Shown here: one piece after another, positions 54,420 to 64,000 of the stretch
How the letters are laid out: each line of letters begins with the position of its first letter
How positions within the stretch are numbered: position 1 is the stretch's first letter
NCBI GenBank assembly: GCA_960531495.1
Contig: OY482866.1
Span: forward strand, 5,047,918 to 5,111,917
From: Zeus faber
Taxonomy: Eukaryota > Chordata > Actinopteri > Zeiformes > Zeidae
Length of the DNA stretch: 64,000 nt
Direction: 5' to 3'
Program-made: the position numbers and the translations under genes
The notes under the pieces: model-generated
Told to the model about the DNA's origin: nothing
The model's input: the letters and a program-made list of their open reading frames with translations, nothing else
The model's database searches: none

Positions 54420-55040
54420 ACCCCTCTGCCTTTTCAGAGGCCTTTCCTTTGGGACATGCATCCATGTGACAGGCCTTTGCTTATTCTCAGGTGCTGCATC
54501 ACTTGTTTCACTGCCTTCTGTATGAATGATTTTCCATTATCTGAGCTGATCTCTGTTGGAAAACCAAATCTAGGTATTTCTGCTGTAGTCATGAACTTAA
54601 TTACTGTCCCTGCTCCAACTCTGCTGATGGAACAGCTTCCACCCATTGACTGAATCTGTCTACTATCACCAGCATATACCTTTTACCATTAACCTTTTTA
54701 ATCATATCCACATAATCCAGGTCCTTCTGGTGTTTGAATATGTCTTGAAGGTGTAGTGATGCCTTTTCGCATGTTATTTTGGGCTCATACTTCACATTCA
54801 GCATGATGCACGTCTACCATTCATTGTAGACATGAGACCAATATCATCAAATGGAGACCAATAACCTTGCTTTTTATTTCTCCTTACCACTTCCCCCCTT
54901 GCACAATGGTCAAAACCATGTGCCTCAGTAATGAGAAATCCTAGTGATACTGTAGGAGCCACAAACTGTCCATCCTGGGCCCTCCAAGGGCGTCCTCGTC
55001 CTTGGCCCCTGTTTTCATCTACATACTGTGTTCATACACA
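54420..55040 (-). pseudogene. ERV pol relic, integrase
   Basis: The minus strand reads a zinc-binding-region remnant (ITEAHGFDHCARGEV) near 54880-54940. The catalytic core follows: HQKDLDYVDMIKKVNGKRY (first Asp) and LVIVDRFSQWVEAVPSAE in 54601-54804, then FGFPTEISSDNGKSFI (second Asp) in 54434-54646, with a frame change between the last two. The catalytic Glu and C-terminal domain are gone. It precedes the env remnants on the same strand, in provirus order. The LINE at 55.09 kb cuts it off upstream. Confidence 0.82.
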
Positions 55041-55217
55041 CTCACCTTCTCCTGTATTCTGATAAGATCATCTAAAATAATAACTTCACTTAAATTTGTA
55101 GAGCACCTTTCAAATAACCCAAGATGGCTTTACAGGAGAGGGGCAAGGGGGGGGGGGGGGGTGACAGATTAAGGGAGAGGAACCAAAACAAAACAAAGGA
55201 ATATCTAAACCAACTAA

Positions 55218-55706
55218 CTAATGGGGAAAGGCCATGGTGAAAAGGGGGGTCTTGAGGGTTGTTTTGAAAGTGTCCAGGGTTGGGGCATTACGGATTACGG
55301 GAGGGAGAGAATTCCATAGGGTGGGGGCTGCCACACTGAAGGCTTTGTTCCCGGGACATTGTAATCTGGTACAGGGGATGGACAGCAGACCCATGTTTGA
55401 GGACCACAAGTTCCGTGATGGATTGTGCTGGTAGAGGAAGTCGGACAGGTATTGGGGACCGAGTACATGAAGGGATTGGTATGTGAGGAGAAGTTTGTAG
55501 GAGATGCGGAACTTGACCGGGAGCCAGTGGAGGTGGATGAGGGTGGAGATGATGTGCTGCCAGGGCTTGGTGTGGGTGTCAACCCTGGCAGCTGAGTTCT
55601 GCACATACTGGAGCCTGTCCAGGGCTTTGTTGGAAAACCCGAACAGGACTCTGTTACAGTAGTCCAACCGGGAGGTGATGAAAGCATGGATGAGGATTTG
55701 AGCCAT
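55218..55706 (-). pseudogene. LINE ORF2 C-terminal segment
   Basis: Reads ITSRLDYCNRVLFGFSNKAL, LQYVQNSAARV, LHWLPVKFRISYKLLLTY and FSVAAPTLWNSLPPVIRNAP, the typical CR1/L2 polymerase tail, closing at 55218. Confidence 0.85.
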
Positions 55707-55780
55707 GGAGTCTGAGAGTGAGAGATGGAGTAGTTTTTGAGGTGATAGAAGGCAGAGTTGGTGATGGATTTGACATGTGA

Positions 55781-56980
55781 CTAAAAGGAGAGGGTAGAGT
55801 CCAGGATAACATCTAGGTTGCGGACCTCGGGAGATGTGTTGATGGAACAGCCGCCGACGAGGAGAAGGAGATCTCCAACCTTCCGGAGCCGCGGCTTTGG
55901 GGCCACAACCATGAGCTCTGACTTTTTGCTCTTGAGTTGGAGTAGGTTAGTTGTCATCCAGGTTTTTATGGCATGAAGGCAGTTGACCAGGGACTGTGGG
56001 GGGAGCAGAGTGGATGGTGAGGGGCTGAGATAAAGCTTTGTATCATCAGCATAGCAGTGGAAGTTGAGACCATGGTGACGAATGATCTGGCCGAGGGGGA
56101 GCCGATAGATGGTGAAGAGTGTTGGACCGAGCACAGTGCCTTGAGGGACACCATGGTTGACTGGAGCATGGGGGGAGGAGGAGCCGTTGATCTTGACAAA
56201 CTGAGTTCTATTTGATAGATATGAGTGAAACCATGACAGAGCTGTTCCAGTGATGCCAAGGAGGTCGGATAGGCATTTGAGGAGGATTGTGAGGGAAACC
56301 ATGTCAAAAGCAGCAGAAAGGTCCAGGAGGATGAGGATTCTGATGTTACTGGTGTCTGCAGCAAGGAGGAGGTCGTTGGTAATCTTGATTAGGGCGGTCT
56401 CTGTGCTGTGGTGTGTTCTGTAGGCTGACTGCAGGGGTTCATAGAGCTCATGGTTGCACAGATGTTGATGGAGCTGGGCGGTCACAGCTCTTTCCAAGCC
56501 CCTACAGAGGAATGGAAGGTTGGAGATCGGCCTGTAGTTGTTAAGATTGTCAGGGTCCAGACCAGGCTTCTTCCGGATGGGAGTGATGGAGGCGATTTTG
56601 AGACTGGGGGGAACTGTACCAGATGCTAGGGAGGAGTTGCTTATGTCTGCGATGGAAGGGCAGAGTGTAGGTAGGCAGGCATTCACCGACGCCGTTGCCA
56701 TAGGGCTCAGGGAGCAGGTGGAGGCTTTGGCTTTGGTCGCCAACCTGGAAGAGAGAGAGCATTGGGGGTGGAGGGGGGCAACTGGGGGCACACTGCCCAG
56801 TGTCTGGGACACGTTGGGAGGAGAGGGGGCAGGAACCAGGAGTTGTTGGTGAATTGTGTCCACTTTAGTGTCAGCGGGAGCCAGGGCCAGGACGGTCACA
56901 AGCAGGTCACATAGAGCTGGCGCACCCACAGACATAATATTCCTGAAGGTGATGGAACGACCAGGGCGCTGCATGGGCAA
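55781..56980 (-). pseudogene. LINE reverse transcriptase ORF (399 codons)
   Basis: Reads YRPISNLPFLCRGLERAV, SAYRTHHSTETALIKI, ILLDLSAAFDMVSLTIL (block A Asp), GVPQGTVLGPTLFTI and FHCYADDTKLYLSPSP with the catalytic YADD. The start at 56980 lies in the inter-domain region (RPGRSITFRNI) and is not the true start of the original protein. It ends at 55781; the conserved C-terminus continues out of frame at 55218-55706. Confidence 0.85.
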
Positions 56981-57770
56981 GGGGACAGGGACGGTGAAGA
57001 GGACGGCGTGATGGTCCGATACTGCCAGGTCCAGGCACTGCAGGGGTGGGGGGGGCAGACTAGGTCCAAAGTGTGACCTTTAGTGTGGGTGGGTCCTTGG
57101 ACATGCTGCATGATGTTAAAACAGTCCAACAGTGACAGGAATTCAGCAGCAAAGCTGCAACTGGAGGAGTCTACGTGGATATTTAAGTCTCGCAGCAGGA
57201 GGGGAGATGGAGACTTGGAGCAGACAGAGGACAATAGCTTGGTAAGCTCAGACATGAAGGTGGTGGGGGCCTTGGGGATGCGGCAAATGAGGACAATCTG
57301 GAGTGGAGGAGATCCAGAGGGTGAAAATCTAATACACTCAAAAAATGTCGGTGGATGACAGCCAGCCCACCGCCGATGGAGCGGGGTTTCTGAAGATACA
57401 CATATCCTGGGGGAGTGGCTTGGTTGAGTGTTATAAAGTCCTGCTGATTTTGCCATGTCTCACTTAGACATAGAAAATCAAGTTCTCAGTCAGTGATAAT
57501 GTCATGGATAAATAGTGCTTTATTATTTAAGGAGCGGGTGTTGAGAAGCATGAAGGAAGCAGTAGAGGTGTCAGGCAGGATTGGAGAAGTGATACTGTCA
57601 GCACAGAGCAAGGGCTTCAGATAGCTGGTGCGCATGTGATGCCCGCTGTGATGATGTCGATGTGAAACACGGAAGTGCGCAGAGTATGATTTACAGGAAA
57701 TGGGCGAGCACCAGTGGAATCCCAGTGAATAATCTTGTGTCGGGATGTTCTGTGTATATAGCGGGGTCAT
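56896..57770 (-). pseudogene. LINE APE endonuclease, broken
   Basis: Starts in 57486-57770 (MLLNTRSLNNKALFIHDI). A TGA near 57484 follows, then LSETW (catalytic Glu) and SIGGGLAVIH near 57360-57400. A frame change leads to 56896-57456 with LLLRDLNIHVDSSSCSF and PTHTKGHTLDLV. The SDH motif near 57015-57030 is in another frame (VSDHHAV). The same TGA is present in copy 1 near 414. Confidence 0.82.
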
Positions 57771-58290
57771 TGTAAAAGTCTGAGTGATTTAATAACGTCC
57801 AGACAGAAGGGCGCAGATAAACATGAAAACATCCGAAGATCGAGAGAGGAGTATTTGAGCACCATATCGACAGCAGCAGATAGCCAGCAGGCTACGAGCA
57901 GAGAACGAGAAGCCGAGCCTCGGACAGCCGCATCCTGCAGTGTAATGACGGGAGTAGGAGAGAAGTCACGAACAGTCTGGGTAGCGTGCCAAAAATTAAT
58001 TCAGTGGGGGATAATCCAAGTATCTAGGTAGAAGGAAATCCGAGCTGAAGACCCAGGAGAAGAAGGAATCCTGCTAGCTAGCAGGGATAGCTTGATAGCT
58101 CGGCGGCGGATGCTAACAGCAGCTAATGTCAGCTGACAGCTGATCGGCAGAGAGGGGAAGTACCAAACGTAAAAACAGAAATCCACGATCTTCAAACTGA
58201 TGTAAGAGGATGTAGTAGTGAACTTAAATTAGCAAGGAAAGAACTTTAGGAAAGTAGCAAAAGGCAAATTAAGCTTAAATGAACCGACTA

Positions 58291-58565
58291 ACAACCTCTC
58301 CTGCTGTCTCCGGACAAACTTCTTCTTCGGCCGACAGTAGCACGATTTCCACTGGCACCCTGTTGGCTGACGGCACCAGTGGCGGTCGTTGTTAACACGA
58401 ACCACAACCAATCCGGTATGGAAATCCGATTTGTTGTCTGCATGTTTGATTTGGCATGGTTTTTACGCCGGATGCCCTTCCTGACGCAACCCTCACTATT
58501 CATCTGGCCTTGGGACCGGCACTGATGATACACTGGCTTGTGCACCTCCAGTGGCAAGATTCAAC
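58291..58565 (-). repeat. Dispersed fish repeat fragment
   Basis: The plus strand contains TTTTTACGCCGGATGCCCTT then CCTGACGCAACCCTC and GGGACCGGCACTGATGATAC, which I recognise as a very common fish interspersed repeat, probably a retroelement 3' end, ending in TTCTTCTTCGG near 58320. Its family is not certain. Confidence 0.5.
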
Positions 58566-58652
58566 AAGATAATTGAGTATTGGAGCTTTTTTTTAGGAGA
58601 TACCAGTGCAATAAGTCAAAACATCATGAAAGCAGGGAACTATTCGTGAATT

Positions 58653-58733
58653 GTAGTTTTCAGGATTTTGACCTGTGACAGGACACCCCAATGGATTTAG
58701 AGTCCATCGCCTTCACCACTCGGATGCCACTAC
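58653..58733 (-). pseudogene. tRNA-Ser-like pseudogene, array II
   Basis: 81 nt on the minus strand. GTAGTGGCATCCGAGTGGTG at the start and GGCGATGGACTCTAAATCC give a serine-type body, with the anticodon position changed to CTA. T-arm mutated. Confidence 0.65.
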
Positions 58734-59141
58734 ATGGATAGTTCATTTAAAATGCCAAGAACTTCCGTTCAAATGAGGAAGAGGCTCCAAAAATGTATTT
58801 GTCATCTGGAGATTTTTTGAAGAGACACGAGCGTAATGAATTCAAACATCATCAAAAACTGCAAAAACATACTTGACTTTTGTATATATTTTCAGCAGAA
58901 ACTGACACACAGAATTAAAAGACATTTAGAAGTAGGACAACCTTAAAAATTGTAGTTTGCAGGATTTGAACCTGCACAGGGACATGGCCACGACAATATA
59001 CTTTGTGATGTTAAAACACAAGGAAACTTCGTTCAAATGAGGAAGAAGCTGCAAACACGCACTTGAATTTTGGAGAGATTTCCAGGAGACTCAAGCACAA
59101 GGAATTCAAATGACATAAAAGCAGGGTCATCTGTGACAATT

Positions 59142-59222
59142 GCAGTCTAGAGGATTTCAACCTGCACATGGTAACCCCAATGGATATCAAGTCCATCACC
59201 TGAACCACTCAGCCATGACTAC
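59142..59222 (-). tRNA. tRNA-Ser(TGA)-like, best preserved of the array
   Basis: 81 nt on the minus strand. Starts GTAGTCATGGCTGAGTGGTT; the anticodon arm GATGGACTTGATATCCAT gives TGA; the variable arm is present; and it ends AATCCTCTAGACTGC. The T-loop reads GTTGAAATC rather than GTTCGAATC, which weakens the B box. Probably a pseudogene. Confidence 0.6.
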
Positions 59223-59789
59223 AAAATTTGGGGCTTGAAAATGGGAGGAAATTCTGATCAATTGAGGAAGACCCTGCAAAACGGAATTTACTTTCGGAGA
59301 TATTTTAAGGAGACACTAGCGCAAGAAGTTCAGGTTCAGTAAAAGACATTTAAAGTTTGGACAACCTTATAAATTGTAGTCTGCAGGATTTGAACCTGCA
59401 CAAGGAAATGGCGACGACTATATATTTTGTGATTTTAAAAGACAGGGAAACTACATTCAAATGAGGAAGAAGCTGGAAACACGCACTTGAATTTTGGAGA
59501 TATACCTATAAACCTTAAACACTCAACCACGACCACATATTTTGTGATCTGAAAATACAAGGAAATTCCGATTAATTGAGGAAGTCGCAGCAAAACATAA
59601 TTCACTTGATGTTCGGACATATTTTGAGCAGAAGATGGCACATAGAATTAAAATAGGTTCAGAGATTGTACAACCGTACAAAGCAGAGTTGGAAGAATTT
59701 GAACCTGCTCAGGGACACCTGTTCAGATTTCTAGACCATTGCTTTAACCATCCACTTTTAAATGAAAGGAAATTCACACTCTGTATGGT

Positions 59790-60330
59790 TCATTCATATA
59801 CCTGTATCTAAATTGCTGCGTGGAGGTGTGGGGTAACATGTACATGTAAAAAAGCACATTACATTCATTATGCATACTACAAAAAAGAGCCAGAAGGAGA
59901 GTTAACAATGTAGGATATTGTGAACATACTCACACGCTGTATTTAAAGTCACATGACTTGAAGTTCATGGATCTGGTAGAATTTATTACTGCACAAATTA
60001 AGCAAGAAATTATTTTCTTCTTGGGAACATGCAAAAATGTTCTTTGATAGAGATGGGGTTTCTTGTTAAGGAGGAAATTTTAATTCATAAACACACTATG
60101 TTCATACCATTTTGACCACCATCAGCACGTATGTGTATATCACATTGTCAGGGGGATTTCTGGAATGGTGCGGATATTAAACTCAAGCAAAGTCCTCATG
60201 TAACTCAATTCAAGAAGATTTACAATAAAAATATGTTTTCAGAGGTATAGGGATGAGGAAAGGTTGGTAGGATGAATGTTGAGGTATTTGTTTAAGTTAT
60301 ATCTGATTGACACTGGGTAGATATCTGGGT
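59790..60330 (+). mobile_element. LINE ORF2 C-terminal fragment, second copy
   Basis: Homologous to 19160-19465 but longer. GTGGAGGTGTGGGGTAACAT and AAAGCACATTACATTCATTA match the first copy. Later it reads the SGMVRILNSSKVLM and FQRYRDEERL stretches typical of LINE polymerase ends. Several stops. Confidence 0.7.
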
Positions 60331-60339
60331 TGTACATAA

Positions 60340-60860
60340 TAGCATTGGGATAGTTGTTTCTAAGTTGCATATGTGATAAATATTTAGTTACTTATTCAAG
60401 TTATGGAGAAGGCAGAGGACTACATGAGTGTATACGTCTTCCACTATATGTTCAATGTTAATTTTTATTGCTATTCTTGAATTGTTTTAACGTATTGTTA
60501 CATGTTTAAATAAATAATCAATATATCAAATTGTCAATGAATAAAACAAAAGCTCACTGGTTCGCGCTTCTGCTGCTAGCAAGGCAGATATTTTAGTGTT
60601 AACCACACCGGGATTGACATGAACAACGCTGTTGGAAAAATTGCCAAAGTTTAAATGAGGTGAAACTCTTGGTTGTTCCTCTCCACGGAATTCTTTTGTA
60701 AAACACGGTTGATATGTTTTCCACACATCACCAACAAATCATACAATCCCCCAAACCATTGTGGGACAAATCATGAATGGAACAAACAGAGAAAAACAAC
60801 AGTCAAACGGTTACACATGATATTTAACATAATACATACAACGAACCATGAACAAAAATA
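60340..60860. other. No recognised gene
   Basis: AT-rich; no signature seen. Confidence 0.4.
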
Positions 60861-60879
60861 AACATTTACATTCTCCCCT

Positions 60880-62100
60880 CAAAACATACACCAAATCAAA
60901 TACCCCTTCCACCTCTCTAGGGCACCGTGCTGTCCCCATTTGCCCACGTCTGCCCTGACTCTGCCATCCCTCCCGAGCCTTATGAGGTCCTGCCCTGCCA
61001 CCCACAAGCCCCTTTTGAATAGGCTTATGAGCAGCCAGAGCAGGATGCCTTCCCTCCTGTTCCCCCTTCTACCCACACCCCTCTGGCCACGTGGCTCGGG
61101 GGCACCAGGGGATGTTGCCAAGTGTCGCCGGTACAAGGTGGTACACACCGGCAGTGATTTCTGGAGGCAGGACCAGTTTACGGCCATTATCCATGCTTGG
61201 TGGCTTGACTGCCAGCCAGACAGCCTCAAGAATGCCCAAAACAGCCAGCACGGTCACCCCCCGCCTTGTCTGGGCATGGAGCCTCCTCTGGTCCAGCCCC
61301 AAACCCCTGTTCAAGGCCTCAGGGTGAGCCTGAAGCCACTTCGCTGCATGGCCGTAGTGACATGGCACCTGCTCTGACCGAGGCCCCAAGTTGCCCAAAG
61401 CCCCCATCACCCTCCTCGCCTGGTAGGATAGGAACCTTAGGACCTTAGCCAGAAGCTTGTTGTCACATACAGCATGGTCAATGGCCATCAGTTATTAACG
61501 TCAGAGACGTCTCCCTTCTTGAAAAGAAGGGAAATCACCATCAACACTCCAAGAGCACCTGCGCGGAGGACCTTGGTCAGCACCTCCAGCACCCCCGGAC
61601 CAAGCAACCCACAAAACTTGAGGTAAAACTCAGCTGGCAGACCGAAGATACCCGGGACCTTTTGCTTTCCCATCCTTCAGATGGCACCCTCAAGCTCCTC
61701 CAGAGTGAGGGGGGTCTCCATAGCCTCTGCCAAGTCAGGTGGCTCCCACCGGGTGACATGCTTTAAAAAAGCCTCCCCCCGCACAAAAACCCTCAGAGGA
61801 ACGCCCCCATAAACAATATCCACCCCCAGCACCCTCCGCGGCACCACAACAAATAACCCTCCACCCTTACACCACCTCTGCCAAAAAGAATACCCATCCC
61901 TGAAGCGTGAACCCCCCCCACACTCCAGACTGACCCCCCCCTTGTCCCAGTCCCTCGAAAATATATAATACAAATATATAATATATATAAAACAAATTAT
62001 ACAACCCAAAACCCCCAAAAAATAGACAAAAATCCTTCTCTTCACTGAGTCCCTCATTCCCCATGAATAAATTGTGATGACCCCCAAACAATTAGTTTAA
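60880..62100 (-). mobile_element. Tx1/L1-like LINE fragment, internally deleted
   Basis: The minus strand reads RWEPPDLAEAMETPLTLEEL near 61690-61760, then GLPAEFYLKFCGLLGPGVLE and ISLLFKKGDVSDV (61488-61673), the start of an RT domain. DNKLLAKVLRFL follows near 61440-61475. The RT catalytic core is missing; the frame continues at 61069-61488 into a region with GVTVLAVLGILEAVWLAVK that looks like the C-terminus. The family is judged from the PAEFY...KKGD pattern shared by Tx1 and L1. Confidence 0.65.
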
Positions 62101-62720
62101 AACAAAATGTGAAAAAAAACATGCTATGAAAACACAAAACTACACACAACTAAACACAGAACAAACCCAACATCAGTCATACAACCCCAACACCATGTCC
62201 TCCGAGCTCTCGTCCATGAGGCCAGCCCAGGAATAGGGCATGTTGTTGGGGGAAGCGGGGGAACTCCATGGCGCCCCCTTGCCCATCATTCCACAAAGGG
62301 GAGAGACATTCCCCCAAGGAGGGGGTCTGCCCCCTGACCTCCATCCCTACTCCCTGCTTCAGGGCCGCACCCCCCGCAAAACCCCCCTGACACTTCCCTC
62401 AGCTTCTTGGGGGCCTCCTTGCCCGACTGGCAGTGATCCCTCCTCTTCCTCTGGGACACTGCCAGAGTCCCTCACCCTGAGGAATCTGCTGATGGAGATG
62501 CCACTGGGGGAGCCACTGCCCGAAAAGCCACAGCCGAGAAAGCCGCCGCTGGAGGAGTCGCCACAGGATGAGCCGCCACAGGAGGAGGGACAGCCACATG
62601 GACAGCTGCCACAGGAGACCCTACAGCAGTTGGAGCAGCTCTAGGCTGGACCACCGCGGGGAGCACCTCCCCAGGTGCCGCCACGGATGGAGCAGCCGTC
62701 TCGTGGGGAGTATTATTTAT
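62101..62720. other. C-rich low-complexity sequence
   Basis: C-rich on plus with repeated GAGGAGCC/GCCACAGG-like triplets around 62500-62640. It gives Pro/Glu-rich plus frames and Ala/Val/Pro-rich minus frames. It may be the 5' end of the adjacent Tx1-like LINE. No gene supported. Confidence 0.4.
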
Positions 62721-62724
62721 TTTA

Positions 62725-63260
62725 AGCAATGCTTTTTGGGTTTTGTCTGATCCACATGTAAAAGCATCACTCTTTTTGTACATTATGCCTCTTTTGGTTG
62801 TAGTATGCACAAATCAAAAGTGAATACATGAAGACGCCATGAACAAGAAGACATTTACTTTGGTGGATCTTGGCAGTCGCGATTGAGAAAAGAGCTAGAC
62901 ATCGAGAAAGACATTTAAAAGAAGGCCAAACTCAAGGGGATTTCCACTTTTTCTGAGGCATCCATCCAGTTAATTAGAATGTGTAGTAGCGGATTGTGCC
63001 TTCCTTTAGAACTTGCCAGTCAGGATGGCCGAGTGGTCTAAGGCACTGCATTCAGTTTGCAGTGGGTTCAAATCCCACTTCTCACCAACTCTTTGAGTAG
63101 ATGTTATCCTAAATATCTGCTTTGCACGACAGTGGCATTTTCAACCAACCAGTCATGCAGTTAACGTGGACCTAACAGGCCCCCTGTTCTATCTACCACA
63201 CTCGGGTTTTGCTTTAGACATCATTACATGTCACCAAGTTGAATGGCTTCTCTGTTTAGA
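62725..63260 (+). repeat. tRNA-Leu cassette, copy 2
   Basis: Reverse complement of most of 16515-17100, including TTTTGTCTGATCCACATGTA, GTACATTATGCCTCTTTTGG upstream and GAGTAGATGTTATCCTAAAT, ACATGTCACCAAGTTGAATG downstream of the tRNA. Confidence 0.75.
63019..63084 (+). pseudogene. tRNA-Leu pseudogene lacking the variable arm
   Basis: Begins GTCAGGATGGCCGAGTGGTC and reads AAGGCACTGCATTCAGTTTGCAG, so the anticodon arm is legible, then jumps to TGGGTTCAAATCCCACTTCT. The class II variable arm (about 14-15 nt) is deleted, and the 3' end is changed (CTCACC). Confidence 0.75.
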
Positions 63261-63269
63261 TTGGCACAG

Positions 63270-64000
63270 TCTTTTAATCACCACTGCATTGGCCGGGAAT
63301 TAAAACCGGGCCTGGCTCGCGGCTGGCGGGGATTGTTTCGCGAAAACTCCCTAAACAATTTCAATGCATTCTCTATGTTACAGATGGGTGTAATATCTTT
63401 TTGGCCACAAAGTGGGTGTCAAAGCGGGGGGAGCAAGTTGCGATCCCAGCACTTTAGCGGATTTCAAGACTTTAAACACATGAGCAACGTTCAGGTAATA
63501 ATCACGTTTTAATTGGCATTTCATTCAACCTCAGGTTACACCAGTGATCACTCCTTTTTAACACGTCGATCGCTGGTTGATGTTTGAAAACTTCATATAC
63601 TGGTTAAAGGGAAAAACAACAATTTGTGCTATTTAGGTTACACCACTATGGTAATACCATAATTACCTTGGACCTATGGGTCGTCCTTTGATACAGGTAG
63701 CAAGATTAATACGGTTAAGTGTACCATCGCCTGTATAAATAGCCAATTTAGAATACCATGATGATCAGACAATCATAAATACAATAAAACTAGTGTTGGA
63801 TACCAGCCAGAAAATGTAAGATTGACTATTACTTTAATCTAATTTTGAAAAAGTTGTTTCCCTTACGGTACATTGTGTTATTATCTACACTATCTATTCA
63901 CCAGGAAATGCACGATAACAATACAATACATACATTCAGTCAATACACAATACAATATAATACATTCAGTCTTCCAATTATTTAATTATGAATTACTTAA
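63270..64000. other. No recognised gene
   Basis: No family signature; ends with ATACATTCAGTC repeats (63930-63972). An 89-codon plus frame at 63243-63512 is not recognisable. Confidence 0.4.

Larger units (their letters stand above)
55090..58290 (-). mobile_element. L2-like LINE copy 2
   Basis: A minus-strand CR1/L2-group LINE with 5' region (57770-58290), endonuclease (56890-57770), RT (55781-56980) and C-terminal region (55218-55706). It is shorter than a full ORF2: the region between endonuclease and RT is condensed near 56770-56900. A run of 17-18 G at 55148-55165 lies near the 3' end. Its 5' 1.2 kb is almost identical to 1-1221. Lesions include a TGA near 57484 and several frame changes. 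Confidence 0.9.
58653..59760 (-). repeat. tRNA-Ser-like tandem array II
   Basis: Units at about 58653-58733, 58945-58995 (deleted), 59142-59222, 59375-59425 (deleted) and 59685-59750. Spacers match array I (CAAATGAGGAAGAAGCTG, GGAGATAT). It is followed, as in array I, by a LINE C-terminal fragment. Confidence 0.8.

Noticed and set aside
62240-62810. Pro/Glu-rich plus frame and Ala/Val-rich minus frame
   Set aside because: Low-complexity triplet repeats; no start context or domain.

Overview
This window looks like a repeat-choked stretch of a teleost fish nuclear genome, most likely an acanthomorph. The reasons are CR1/L2-, Rex1-, L1- and Tx1-like LINEs of fish type, a hAT element with CAGGGGTGGGCAAA termini, epsilon/gamma-like endogenous retrovirus (ERV) relics, tRNA-derived tandem arrays, and a two-exon bcl2l1-like locus that reads best against fish Bcl-xL. 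I see no prokaryotic operon, rRNA or CRISPR. All family assignments were made by eye from translated motifs.

Layout. 1-1221 is the 5' part of an L2-like LINE (minus), followed by ERV pol relics (1.3-3.8 kb). 5.3-7.75 kb carries copies of a short repeat in opposite orientations. 8.48-12.1 kb is a nearly intact L2/Maui-like LINE (minus) with an 832-codon ORF. 12.3-12.8 kb is an LTR. 13.4-15.3 kb is a hAT transposon with an 8-bp target duplication that split a relic histone H1 gene end. 15.4-15.9 kb is an ERV env fragment. 16.0-19.5 kb mixes a 370-bp direct repeat, telomere-like motifs, tRNA-Gly and tRNA-Leu sequences, a tRNA-Ser-like array and a LINE tail. 22.2-25.5 kb is a Rex1/Babar-like LINE. 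26.18-26.72 kb is an LTR with a 20-nt tRNA-Lys primer-binding site. 26.8-28.8 kb is a decayed LINE holding an L2-type tail, which in turn holds a solo LTR.

29.1-29.85 kb is a decayed minus-strand gene of unknown function. 30.18-31.56 kb is the bcl2l1-like locus: two exons with good splice signals, one frameshift and one nonsense codon. 33.4-39.3 kb is an L1-like LINE with a 2-kb GC-rich 3' tract and a nested pogo-like element, bordered by an ERV integrase end. 42.25-48.25 kb is a higher-order array whose subunits derive from initiator tRNA-Met and the 3' half of tRNA-Arg(CCT). 49.4-55.04 kb holds minus-strand ERV env and integrase relics. 55.1-58.29 kb is a second L2-like LINE almost identical to the copy at the left edge. 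58.6-60.3 kb repeats the tRNA-Ser array plus LINE tail. 60.9-62.1 kb is a Tx1-like fragment, and 62.7-63.26 kb is a second tRNA-Leu cassette.

The only host-type loci seen are the bcl2l1-like locus, the H1 relic and the tRNA-type sequences, all of which carry damage or look doubtful. The window is best read as a layered record of insertions. Its most distinctive content is the iMet/Arg tRNA higher-order array and the disrupted short-loop bcl2l1-like locus.
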